Below the pieces are notes generated by a model. It saw nothing but the letters and a program-made list of their open reading frames with translations, had not been told where the DNA came from and searched no databases. A stretch of DNA of 64,000 nucleotides from Thermodesulfovibrio yellowstonii DSM 11347. GTDB lineage: Bacteria > Nitrospirota > Thermodesulfovibrionia > Thermodesulfovibrionales > Thermodesulfovibrionaceae. Shown one piece after another: positions 1-7,130 of this stretch (position 1 is its first letter; every line of letters begins with the position of its first letter). Position numbers and translations under genes: made by a program. The stretch is from positions 1,478,001-1,542,000 of the forward strand of contig NC_011296.1 in the NCBI RefSeq assembly GCF_000020985.1. Direction: 5' to 3'.

Positions 1-157
1 TACAGCAATTACCCTTTGCATGGATAATAATCTTCCTATTATTGTATTTAATATCCGAAAATCAGACAATTTAAAGAAAATAATTTTAGGGCAAAAAATA
101 GGGAGTATTGTTTTAAAAGAGGTGAAAAATGATACAGGAATTCAAGAAGAAAGCTAA
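1..157 (+). CDS. pyrH: UMP kinase PyrH, C-terminal end only
   Basis: The gene runs in from beyond the left edge; the first full codon begins at base 2 and the stop is TAA at 155-157. The visible residues include [16 protein letters not shown] and IGSIVLKEV, which match the end of bacterial UMP kinase, where the last strand reads (V/F)FN followed by a G-x-x-GT(I/L) ending. The enzyme phosphorylates UMP to UDP in pyrimidine nucleotide synthesis. Its last 29 bases overlap frr in another frame. The order pyrH-frr is the usual bacterial arrangement and supports the call. Only about 50 residues are visible, so the catalytic part cannot be examined. The tail is about a dozen residues longer than in typical PyrH. 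Confidence 0.8.
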   Translation, partial: TAITLCMDNNLPIIVFNIRKSDNLKKIILGQKIGSIVLKEVKNDTGIQEES

Positions 158-686
158 TGAAAAAATGAATCAAGCATTGGAAGTATTTAAAAAAGATTTA
201 TCTACATTTAGAACAGGAAGGGCTTCCTTAGGAATTCTTGACAACATTAAAGTTGAATATTATGGCAGTACAGTACCACTTAATCAGGTTGCAACGCTTG
301 GAATTCCTGAACCAAGAATGATTACAATTCAGCCATGGGAACAAAAAATGATATCTGAGATAGAAAGAGCTATAATGAAATCAGATCTTGGACTTACACC
401 AATTAATGATGGAAAAATGATTAAAATAGTTATTCCGCCCTTAACAGAAGAAAGGAGAAAACAGCTTGTTAAAGTTGTCCGCAAGAGAACTGAAGAAGCC
501 AGAGTAGCTATACGAAATATTCGTAGAGACATAATTGAAGAAATAAAAAAAGCTGAAAAAGAAAAAAAATTGAGTGAGGATGAGTCTCGCAGAATACAGG
601 AAGAGATACAGAAAATAACAAACTCCTTTATTGAAAAGATTGACCATGCTCTTGAACAGAAAGAGAAAGAAATTATGGAGGTTTAA
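129..686 (+). CDS. frr: ribosome recycling factor
   Basis: 185 residues, the normal length of the family. With EF-G it splits post-termination ribosomes in the cytoplasm. The sequence has family hallmarks: the N-terminal helix ([14 protein letters not shown], about residues 19-32), the [12 protein letters not shown] strand of domain II, the MITIQPWE segment, and the basic helix [15 protein letters not shown]. The long charged C-terminal helix ([19 protein letters not shown]) completes domain I. The ATG at 129 follows a GAGGTG ribosome binding site inside the end of pyrH. The stop codon is directly followed by the ATG of the next gene, so translation of the pair is probably coupled. Confidence 0.97.
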   Translation: MIQEFKKKANEKMNQALEVFKKDLSTFRTGRASLGILDNIKVEYYGSTVPLNQVATLGIPEPRMITIQPWEQKMISEIERAIMKSDLGLTPINDGKMIKIVIPPLTEERRKQLVKVVRKRTEEARVAIRNIRRDIIEEIKKAEKEKKLSEDESRRIQEEIQKITNSFIEKIDHALEQKEKEIMEV

Positions 687-1076
687 ATGAATATAGAACA
701 GGAAAGAAAAAATAGACTTAAAAAGATGCTCAATCAAATGAAAGAACAGATTCTGAAAGAAGCCCGTGAAGAGATAAAAAAATTTCAGACAGGAGAAAAA
801 AGACAAATTGTGGAAGCTGTGATGGATGATGCTGATTTAAGCGTAATTGATCTTTCAGAAGATATAAGTTTAAAACAACTAAGTACGCACAGAGATATTC
901 TTAAAAAAATTGAAGAAGCTTTAAGAAAGCTTGAGGAAGGCACATATGGAATATGCGAGATGTGCGGAGATGAGATTCCCGAAGAAAGGCTGAAAATTCT
1001 TCCCTTTGCAATATATTGTAGGGATTGTCAGGAAAAGATAGAGATGATAGAAAAATTTGAAAGTGAAGAAGGTTAA
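687..1076 (+). CDS. DksA/TraR-family C4 zinc-finger protein
   Basis: 129 residues. A coiled-coil N-terminal region is followed by a four-cysteine zinc finger with C90, C93, C111 and C114 (CEMC...CRDC). This is the DksA/TraR fold, whose members enter the secondary channel of RNA polymerase and alter initiation, often with ppGpp. An acidic DDADLS stretch near residue 47 could serve as the coiled-coil tip, but the exact DxxDxA motif of true DksA is not clearly present. A general DksA-like regulator is therefore safer than an orthology claim. The ATG abuts the frr stop, so it sits in the pyrH-frr operon. Its 3' end overlaps convergent truA by 4 bases. Confidence 0.9.
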   Translation: MNIEQERKNRLKKMLNQMKEQILKEAREEIKKFQTGEKRQIVEAVMDDADLSVIDLSEDISLKQLSTHRDILKKIEEALRKLEEGTYGICEMCGDEIPEERLKILPFAIYCRDCQEKIEMIEKFESEEG

Positions 1077-1837
1077 TAAATTACTTTCTCTAAGAAAAGA
1101 CCATTTGAAGGGGCTGTCTGCATAGTAGATGGCCTCTTTCCTGACTCAAAAGCCTCTTGAATTGATTCAATCCTTAATTTTCCTTTTCCAATTTCAATAA
1201 TACATCCAACTAAGTTTCTTACCATGTATCTTAAAAATCCATCTGCTTCTATGCGAAATTTGATAAAATTACCATTCAGACACATATCCATAAAGCAAAG
1301 CTTGGTAAGTAGTTGCATTGTAAAATCATGCACAGTTCTTATTTTATTTTTAACATCAGTGCTACCTGAAAAAGCTGTGAAATCCTTTGTCCCTGTAAAT
1401 AAACTCAAAGCCTCCTCCATTAAAGACAAATCCAATTTCCAGGGATAATGCCATACATATCTTTGGATAAAACAGGAACATTCTTCATCAAAGCATAAGT
1501 AGTAAATATAAGACTTTCTTTTTACTGAATGCTGAGGATGGAAACTGTCTTCAACGTTCTCAAGTTTTATTATTTTTATATCATTAGGCAACAAAGAATT
1601 TAAAACCTTTTTAAGAATATCCAATGACATTTTAAGCTCAGCTTTAAATGTAGCAACCTGTCCTAAAGCATGAACTCCTGCATCTGTTCTTCCAGCACCG
1701 CGAATTTTAATCTCTCTTTGAAAAATTTTTCTTAAACATTCTTCTATAGTCGCCTGAATAGTCCGACCTTTTCTTTGCCTCTGCCATCCAAAATAGTTAG
1801 TTCCATCATACTGAATGGTCATCTTAATGTTTACCAT
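1073..1837 (-). CDS. truA: tRNA pseudouridine(38-40) synthase TruA
   Basis: 254 residues, full length. It isomerises uridines 38-40 of the tRNA anticodon stem-loop. The catalytic aspartate is D52 in the hallmark GAGRTDAGVHALGQ motif (residues 47-60). Other matches are the opening IQYDGTNYFGWQRQ and the RYMVRNLVG helix near the end. The ATG at 1837 has no Shine-Dalgarno sequence; a TATAAT box ends 8 bases upstream, so the message is probably leaderless. It is convergent with the DksA-like gene and divergent from the DUF763 gene. Confidence 0.95.
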   Translation of the reverse strand: MVNIKMTIQYDGTNYFGWQRQRKGRTIQATIEECLRKIFQREIKIRGAGRTDAGVHALGQVATFKAELKMSLDILKKVLNSLLPNDIKIIKLENVEDSFHPQHSVKRKSYIYYLCFDEECSCFIQRYVWHYPWKLDLSLMEEALSLFTGTKDFTAFSGSTDVKNKIRTVHDFTMQLLTKLCFMDMCLNGNFIKFRIEADGFLRYMVRNLVGCIIEIGKGKLRIESIQEAFESGKRPSTMQTAPSNGLFLEKVIY

Positions 1838-1845
1838 AGTTTAAA

Positions 1846-1851
1846 ATTATA
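1846..1851 (-). promoter_or_regulatory. -10 box of truA, leaderless arrangement
   Basis: On the minus strand a perfect TATAAT lies here, with 8 bases between it and the truA ATG at 1837. Transcription would start at or beside the start codon. No convincing -35 box is seen, and there is no ribosome binding site in the gap. Confidence 0.5.
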
Positions 1852-1904
1852 ACATCAATTTTTAATGCTAATTAAGGCACTCTCAGGTTAAACAGTTTTA
1901 AAAA

Positions 1905-1990
1905 GCTGTTCAATTGCTGACTGTTACTGTCATCTGGAGGTGTTGATGCCATGAAAAATCTGCCCCATAAGAGTCACTCTGAGGCTGTTA
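1905..1990. repeat. possible decayed copy of the GAGRCTGTTCAA repeat element
   Basis: In the truA-DUF763 spacer, GCTGTTCAATTGCTGA at 1905-1920 resembles the end of the two MITE-like elements (GCTGTTCAATTACTGA at the right edge of the 45.4-kb copy, read on the minus strand). A GTCACTCTGAGG stretch follows near 1973-1984. The middle is not alignable by eye, so this may be a remnant or coincidence. Confidence 0.25.
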
Positions 1991-2012
1991 GAGATACAAA
2001 AGTTTAATAAGT

Positions 2013-2018
2013 TATAAT
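2013..2018 (+). promoter_or_regulatory. -10 box of the DUF763 gene, leaderless arrangement
   Basis: A perfect TATAAT ends 6 bases before the ATG at 2025. There is no room for a ribosome binding site, so the message should begin at the start codon. No good -35 hexamer is visible at the usual distance. Confidence 0.55.
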
Positions 2019-2024
2019 TAAATA

Positions 2025-3107
2025 ATGTATAAAACTGGCGTTGCAAATCTTCCCCTTCATAGTGGAAAAGCTCCTCAGTGGCTTTTTAAACGAATGATTG
2101 CACTGTCAAGAGCTATTATGGAATTAATGGTTATTGAACTTGGAAAAGAAGAAGTTTTAAGAAGACTTTCAGACCCTTTCTGGTTTCAGGCTTTTGGATG
2201 TATTTTAGGGTTTGACTGGCATAGTAGCGGAGTTACTACAACTGTAACTGGTGCTATAAAAGAGGGATTGCGCGGCATTGAACACGAATTAGGTTTATTT
2301 GTTGCTGGAGGAAAAGCAAAAAGAGCACTCAACACACCTCATGAGATAATGCAATATGCTGAAAAAATTGGCTTTAATCCTGATAGTTTCATTTATGCAA
2401 GCAGACTCTCTGCAAAAGTAGATAATGTAGCTGTGCAGGATGGATTTAATTTATATCATCATACAATCATCTTCACTCAAGAAGGACACTGGTGTGTTAT
2501 TCAGCAGGGAATGAATGAAAATCTTTCAACAGCAAGAAGATATCACTGGTTAAGTTTTTCTCTTAGAAGTTTTGTTGAAGAGCCTCATGAAGCAGTTTGC
2601 TGTGACATAAAAACTAAAACATTAAACTTTACAGCAAAGGAAGCATCAGAACTTAGAAAAACCTCAGTGATGGTTTCGCAAGAAAATCCTGAAAAAATAA
2701 TAAGAGAAATTAAAAAGTTCAGAGAACTTAAACTCCCGCGAAGACATTCTATAATAATCAATGATGTAAACCCAGAAAATTTCTATAAGATTTTTTTAAG
2801 GACTTATGAAAAACAACCTGCTAATTTTGAAGAACTCCTTGAAATCAAAGGACTTGGAGCAAAGGCTTTGAGAGCAATTGCACTAACATCAGAACTTATA
2901 TATGGAACTCCTATCACCTTTAAAGACCCTGCCAGATACAGTTTTGCTCATGGTGGTAAAGACAAAATTCCATATCCAGTTAACAGAAAACTTTACGACA
3001 AAACAATTGATGTAATGAAAAAAGCTATTGAAGATGCAAAGATTGGCAGAATAGAAAAACTCTCAGCATTGAGAAGAATATCAAAAATTACACCATTCCA
3101 CTCATAA
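2025..3107 (+). CDS. DUF763 family protein with a helix-hairpin-helix
   Basis: 360 residues. The opening TGVANLPLHSGKAPQWLFKRM and the following FGCILGFDWHSSGVTTTVTGAIKEGL are recognisable as DUF763, a family common in archaea and thermophiles with no established function. Around residues 265-295 the stretch FEELLEIKGLGAKALRAIAL reads as a helix-hairpin-helix (hydrophobic-x-GLG-x-K/R pattern), which usually binds DNA non-specifically. A nucleic-acid role is therefore plausible but is inference. The gene stands alone, transcribed away from truA and convergent with the glycosyltransferase downstream, with a 6-base overlap at its 3' end. Confidence 0.85.
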   Translation: MYKTGVANLPLHSGKAPQWLFKRMIALSRAIMELMVIELGKEEVLRRLSDPFWFQAFGCILGFDWHSSGVTTTVTGAIKEGLRGIEHELGLFVAGGKAKRALNTPHEIMQYAEKIGFNPDSFIYASRLSAKVDNVAVQDGFNLYHHTIIFTQEGHWCVIQQGMNENLSTARRYHWLSFSLRSFVEEPHEAVCCDIKTKTLNFTAKEASELRKTSVMVSQENPEKIIREIKKFRELKLPRRHSIIINDVNPENFYKIFLRTYEKQPANFEELLEIKGLGAKALRAIALTSELIYGTPITFKDPARYSFAHGGKDKIPYPVNRKLYDKTIDVMKKAIEDAKIGRIEKLSALRRISKITPFHS

Positions 3108-4325
3108 TTCTATTGTTGATAGTATTTTTATCACTTCTTCAGGTTTTATATCAAAAAGACAGTTGCTTATTTTAGTTCCTTTACAGCCATCCTGTCCACA
3201 TGGAATGCACTGCCAGTCTCTCTGGATAACTATGTTTTTACCAAATTTCTGGATTCCATTTCTTTCTGGGTACGCATCCTTTTCAGCACTATTATCCCAT
3301 GGACCCCAATGAAATGCTCCACTTGGGCCAAAAAGAGCAACTACTGGTTTTCCCAATGCTGCTGCTATATGCATTGGTGCGGTGTCTATCCCAAAATACA
3401 TGTCACAGACAGATGAGACTGCTATTAGTTGTCTTAATGTTAATTTGCCTGCAAGGTTGATTAAAAAAGGAAACTCCTTACTACACTCAAAATGACATAG
3501 GTTATCTTGGGTGTTCACTATTTGAGAGTTATTACAGGAATTGAACTCAGTAGATGTCCTCAAAAAATTAAGTATAGAATTAACTTTATTTATCTCTTTT
3601 TCAGCGTGAGCAGAGGTGATTACCACGTTAAAGCCTTTATCCATAAACCATCTTATAACCTCAGCCATGTATTCATCTTTCCAGCATTTAAAAAGCCATC
3701 GGGATGTGGGATGAATATGAACAACTTTTTTTATATAGGGAGATTTTTCGGTATTAAGTTTGCTTGGAACAGGCTGAATATATGTCTCAGAATGACAAGA
3801 AAAAATCAATTCTCTTGCCCATTTTTTCTCATTTTCTGTAACATTAAGAATAACTTCAGGTCTTGTAGTTTTTATTCCAATCCTTGCAAGTACTTCAAGA
3901 TTCTGTAATACAGTATGTTTACATCCATCTATCTCAAAAAGTTTAGTATAAAAATATTGTTTACCTAAAAACCCTCTGGATTTTATACCGATTCTTATTT
4001 TAGCACCTGATAAATATGATATCACTGCTGCTCTATCCCCTCCTGTAAGGTCTATGCTGGTATCAAATCCCATTTTCCGTATTTTCCTTAAAAATTTTAC
4101 TTCCTCTAAATACCTTTTAAAAGCTGGTAATTCTTTTATGCTTCTATCATAGGTAATAATTTCATCTAAATAAGGATTATTTTCAAGCACATCCTCTGTT
4201 CCTTTGTTTACAAGAGTGGCAACAAATGAATCAGGGAAGTTTTCTTTTAAGGCTTTGAAAACCGGAGTTGTGAGCAAAACATCTCCTATATGACGAAGTT
4301 TTATTACAAGAATCTTTTTATACAC
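3102..4325 (-). CDS. glycosyltransferase family 9 (heptosyltransferase-like) with two repeat-derived insertions
   Basis: 407 residues, against about 340-360 for the family. It probably transfers a heptose or related sugar to the LPS core at the inner membrane face. The N-terminal KILVIKLRHIGDVLLTTPVFKALK and the C-terminal CDMYFGIDTAPMHIAAALGKPVVALFGPS are classic GT9 motifs; HIHPTSRWLFKCW is the donor-site region. Two stretches look inserted. Residues about 175-199 begin CHSETY, and residues about 255-286 contain CHFECSKEF. Both are encoded by copies of the TGTCATTyTGAG palindromic repeat and explain the extra length. The start is GTG at 4325, overlapping the end of the upstream glycosyltransferase gene by 22 bases. 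Acceptor specificity cannot be told. Confidence 0.85.
   Translation of the reverse strand: MYKKILVIKLRHIGDVLLTTPVFKALKENFPDSFVATLVNKGTEDVLENNPYLDEIITYDRSIKELPAFKRYLEEVKFLRKIRKMGFDTSIDLTGGDRAAVISYLSGAKIRIGIKSRGFLGKQYFYTKLFEIDGCKHTVLQNLEVLARIGIKTTRPEVILNVTENEKKWARELIFSCHSETYIQPVPSKLNTEKSPYIKKVVHIHPTSRWLFKCWKDEYMAEVIRWFMDKGFNVVITSAHAEKEINKVNSILNFLRTSTEFNSCNNSQIVNTQDNLCHFECSKEFPFLINLAGKLTLRQLIAVSSVCDMYFGIDTAPMHIAAALGKPVVALFGPSGAFHWGPWDNSAEKDAYPERNGIQKFGKNIVIQRDWQCIPCGQDGCKGTKISNCLFDIKPEEVIKILSTIEL
3466..3500 (-). repeat. palindromic repeat copy inside the GT9 gene (second insertion)
   Basis: On the minus strand this reads TGTCATTTTGAGTGTAGT followed by AAGGAG, the common half of the GTCATTCTGAG repeat seen elsewhere in the window. 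It is in frame and encodes CHFECSKE of the glycosyltransferase. Confidence 0.5.
3781..3800 (-). repeat. short palindromic repeat fragment inside the GT9 gene (first insertion)
   Basis: On the minus strand TGTCATTCTGAGACATAT is the end module of the repeat family. It encodes CHSETY of the glycosyltransferase at residues 177-182. It is a fragment only; the partner half is not evident. Confidence 0.45.
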
Positions 4326-5407
4326 TCCATAAACTCCTCTGTAGCTCTTTCAATTGGAAATTGTTCTGCCTTTTTTCTTGCAAAATCTCCCATTCTTTCA
4401 ATATCCTTTAAAGCGAGATTTATCTTATCTGCAAGTTCTAAATGGTTAAATGGATCTTCCAGACTGAACCCTTCTTTACCTTCTTCAATTAATTCTGAAG
4501 CACCATTATTTTTCGTTGTAATAACAGGAAGTCCTGTTGCCATTGCCTCAAGAGTTGCATTGCTAAAAGGATCATAAATTGTGGGAAGTATGAATAAATC
4601 AGCTAATGCATAAAAGTTTTCAATATCTTTTCTAATACCCAAAAATAACACTTTTTTTTCAATATCAAGATTTTTACACATTTTTAAATATTGTTTTATA
4701 TCACCTTTTCCTATAACAATAAGAAAAATTTCCTGATCTTTCAAAATTGTCAAAGCTTTAAGAAGAGTATCAACTCCTTTTCTTTTAAATCCTGAGCCAA
4801 CAAAAAGTAGAATCCTTGATTTAAGTGGTAAATTAAATTTTTGCTTAAAATAGTCCTGTTTTTTTCTATTTTTTGGTGAAAAATTCTCAACATCAACCCC
4901 ATTATAAATTACTGTAATTTTCTCTGGAGAAACACCATAATAATTAATTATTTCATTTTTTACCATGCTGGAGTTTGCAATAATTATGGGAGTTTTCTCA
5001 AAAATTTCTTTTTCAAGTTTGAGATAGTATCTGTGTAAGGGATTTATCTTCAATGAAATCCGTTTAAACATAGGTTCAATCTTAGAGCGTAATTCAAGCC
5101 ATCTGATATGACAGCCCTCCCCAGCTCTATAAATATGTTGAGATGTTGTTCTTTCAAAACTTATTACACAGTCAAAATCCTTAAAATTAACTTTTTTAAG
5201 ATTATGGTTAAATGTATAAGCCTTTAATAAAGAACCAAATTGTAAAATTGGCACTTTATGAAATACAATCTCCTCATTTTTTATCCACTTATTTGAATAA
5301 ATATGAATTTCGCATTTCTTTTTTTTTAAAGAGTTTATAAGTGTAGCAAGATATCTCTCTGCACCACCATGATATGAAAAGTTTCTTTTTATGAAAGCTA
5401 TTTTCAT
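4304..5407 (-). CDS. glycosyltransferase family 4 (GT-B)
   Basis: 367 residues. This is a retaining GT-B enzyme that uses a nucleotide-sugar donor and probably builds LPS core or a surface polysaccharide. Seen motifs are the N-terminal FSYHGGAERYLATLINSL (acceptor domain), VIYNGVDVENFSP near the domain junction, ILLFVGSGFKRKGVDTLLKAL, and the donor-site signature PFSNATLEAMATGLPVITT with the conserved E-x7-E arrangement. I chose ATG at 5407 over the TTG three bases earlier; this ATG shares a base with the TGA of the deacetylase gene, a typical coupled overlap. It is the middle gene of a deacetylase-GT4-GT9 run on the minus strand. Confidence 0.9.
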   Translation of the reverse strand: MKIAFIKRNFSYHGGAERYLATLINSLKKKKCEIHIYSNKWIKNEEIVFHKVPILQFGSLLKAYTFNHNLKKVNFKDFDCVISFERTTSQHIYRAGEGCHIRWLELRSKIEPMFKRISLKINPLHRYYLKLEKEIFEKTPIIIANSSMVKNEIINYYGVSPEKITVIYNGVDVENFSPKNRKKQDYFKQKFNLPLKSRILLFVGSGFKRKGVDTLLKALTILKDQEIFLIVIGKGDIKQYLKMCKNLDIEKKVLFLGIRKDIENFYALADLFILPTIYDPFSNATLEAMATGLPVITTKNNGASELIEEGKEGFSLEDPFNHLELADKINLALKDIERMGDFARKKAEQFPIERATEEFMECIKRFL

Positions 5408-6195
5408 CAAAATCTTATTTTAGAATATATTTTTGTAAGCAGTGAAGAGTTGTATATCATTAACTTCTTATTGAGCCATCTTCTACCTTTACATTTTACA
5501 GCTAATCTTTTTATATGAAATGTGTCATATACATTAGCTCCTCTCTGAGTTGTATAAAGAGCCTTAAATCCAAGTTTTACTGCAATTCTCATTACTTTAT
5601 CATTATAAACGCCTTTAGGCCATGCAAGATGAAGAGGTTGCTTATTGAGATACTTCATTAAAAACTCTTGCCCCAAAAATAAATCATTTTCAACTGCTGC
5701 ATAATTCGCTTTTTCTATAAAATCAGGAATTTTATGAGTGTGTCCGTGACTCTGTATATCAAAAACTCCTTCAGATTCCATCTCTTTAAGTTCATTCCAT
5801 GTGCACATAACCTCATAGTTTCTTTCTGAAAAAGCAATTTTCCACATTTGTTTGTGAGGCATTGCTATAAAATTTTCTCGTTTAATGTCTAAGTCAGTTA
5901 TAAAATCAGTTGCTATAAAAAGTAGTGCTTTCATTTTATATTTCTTAAGAATTGGATATGCATAAAGATAGTTGTCCACAAACCCATCATCAAATGTTAA
6001 AAGAACGCATTTTTTTCTTGATTCTTTTGGATTTTGCAGGAAATATAAAAACTCTTTACTGTCAAGTGTTTTCCAGCCATTTGTTTTTAATCCACTCAAC
6101 TGTTCTTCAAAAAGCTCTGGAGTAATATTGAGTGAACTTGTAACAGGCATTACGTGATGATACATTAAAACAGGTATAGAGTCGTAGAGAATCAA
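5407..6195 (-). CDS. polysaccharide deacetylase family protein (NodB homology)
   Basis: 262 residues. NodB-type carbohydrate esterases remove N- or O-acetyl groups from sugars using a metal. Visible motifs are PVLMYHHV near the start, LLTFDDGFVDNYLYAYPIL (catalytic and metal Asp pair), the QSHGHTHKIPDF metal-binding His motif, and LAWPKGVYNDKVMRIA. There is no clear signal peptide. The start is TTG at 6195, two bases after the previous gene's stop; an ATG at the MYHHV motif is too late because it would trim the fold. It is co-directional with the two glycosyltransferase genes, so a role in modifying their glycan product is inferred. Confidence 0.87.
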   Translation of the reverse strand: MILYDSIPVLMYHHVMPVTSSLNITPELFEEQLSGLKTNGWKTLDSKEFLYFLQNPKESRKKCVLLTFDDGFVDNYLYAYPILKKYKMKALLFIATDFITDLDIKRENFIAMPHKQMWKIAFSERNYEVMCTWNELKEMESEGVFDIQSHGHTHKIPDFIEKANYAAVENDLFLGQEFLMKYLNKQPLHLAWPKGVYNDKVMRIAVKLGFKALYTTQRGANVYDTFHIKRLAVKCKGRRWLNKKLMIYNSSLLTKIYSKIRF

Positions 6196-6196
6196 T

Positions 6197-7105
6197 TTAT
6201 TTGGTTATATCTTCTATGTTTTTTTCTTCAGTCTCTACGAATTCATCTGAATGGGTATAAATCTCTATTCCAAGCTTTTCTGCCACAGGTTTAGCACGAG
6301 GATCTACCATAGGTGAAATTACTATAACTCTATCAACTTTTCTTTGATGTTTCCTCTCGTAAAACTCCTTTTCCCGCCATAAAGTATACATATCAGATTT
6401 GCTCATAGAAGATTTGATCTCGCATGCAATTACCATTCCGTTTCTTATTATTAAATCAAGCTCTATTTGATCAGGATGACCGAAAACTTCACCCGTATGA
6501 TCATAATCAATGTATCTCATAACTTCTATACGGAAAGACTCCTCAATGATTGCTTTAAGTCCGTTGCGGAAGGACTCTTCTGAGTAAAGTCCCCATCTTG
6601 CACCAAGTGCCCCAATTGTATAGAGATGTCTTCTATCAATTTTTTCCAGTCTCAGTAAAATTTGATTAATTGTTTTTTGGTTCTCTTCCCATTTTCTATT
6701 CCATTCTGCTTGTGTCTCTTCCCATCTCTTCTGACTCTCTTCCCATTTTCTATTCCACTCTGCTTGTGTCTCTTCCCATCTCTTCTGACTCTCTTCCCAT
6801 TTTCTATTCCACTCTGCTTGTGTCTCTTCCCATCTCTTCTGACTCTCTTCCCATTTTCTATTCCACTCTGCTTGTGTCTCTTCCCATCTCTTGCTCCACT
6901 CTTCCCATTTTTTCTCAAATCTTTCTTCAACCTGCAAGATTTGCTGATAAATCTGTTCTATTCTGTCTTCTGTTTTTTTCTTGGGAGGATAATACAGTTT
7001 TGTTACTTGCAGAATATACCTGCGGAAAGAGGGATCACTCTTTAAAATTTTAGGCAACTCATTCTTAATTATTTTTTTGACTTCTTCAATGTTCATCTCA
7101 ACCAT
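6197..7105 (-). CDS. DUF3782-like protein, coiled-coil repeats plus PD-(D/E)XK-like nuclease fold
   Basis: 302 residues. The N-terminus (about 1-55) precedes a highly charged, Trp-rich coil (about 58-145) containing four tandem copies of an 18-residue unit WEETQAEWNRKWEESQKR. The C-terminal half has a YIDYDHTGEVFGHPDQIELDLIIRNGMVIACEIKSS segment. Its D-x(n)-E-x-K pattern (ELDL...ACEIK) is the core of PD-(D/E)XK nucleases. Proteins of this type are frequent in thermophiles and cyanobacteria and have no known role. The 18-residue units are encoded by a nearly perfect 54-bp DNA repeat, so copy number may vary between strains. Long ORFs on the other strand and frame here are shadows of this repeat. 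Confidence 0.75.
   Translation of the reverse strand: MVEMNIEEVKKIIKNELPKILKSDPSFRRYILQVTKLYYPPKKKTEDRIEQIYQQILQVEERFEKKWEEWSKRWEETQAEWNRKWEESQKRWEETQAEWNRKWEESQKRWEETQAEWNRKWEESQKRWEETQAEWNRKWEENQKTINQILLRLEKIDRRHLYTIGALGARWGLYSEESFRNGLKAIIEESFRIEVMRYIDYDHTGEVFGHPDQIELDLIIRNGMVIACEIKSSMSKSDMYTLWREKEFYERKHQRKVDRVIVISPMVDPRAKPVAEKLGIEIYTHSDEFVETEEKNIEDITK
6684..6899 (-). repeat. tandem array, 4 x 54 bp, in frame in the DUF3782-like gene
   Basis: Copies begin at 6684, 6738, 6792 and 6846 and are almost identical; the first differs at one base (CCATTCTGC for CCACTCTGC) and the last diverges at its final bases. A partial fifth unit follows from 6900. Because 54 is a multiple of 3, gain or loss of units keeps the frame. 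Confidence 0.95.
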
Positions 7106-7130
7106 AAACTTATAATATCATACAATTCTG

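Noticed and set aside
6684-6899. Tandem array considered as a CRISPR
   Set aside because: The units are contiguous without spacers and are in frame within a protein gene. No CRISPR array is seen anywhere in the window.
6652-7053. Overlapping repeat-rich frames on both strands over the DUF3782-like gene
   Set aside because: The 54-bp repeat (a multiple of 3) opens several frames at once; only the 302-residue frame continues into a conserved domain.
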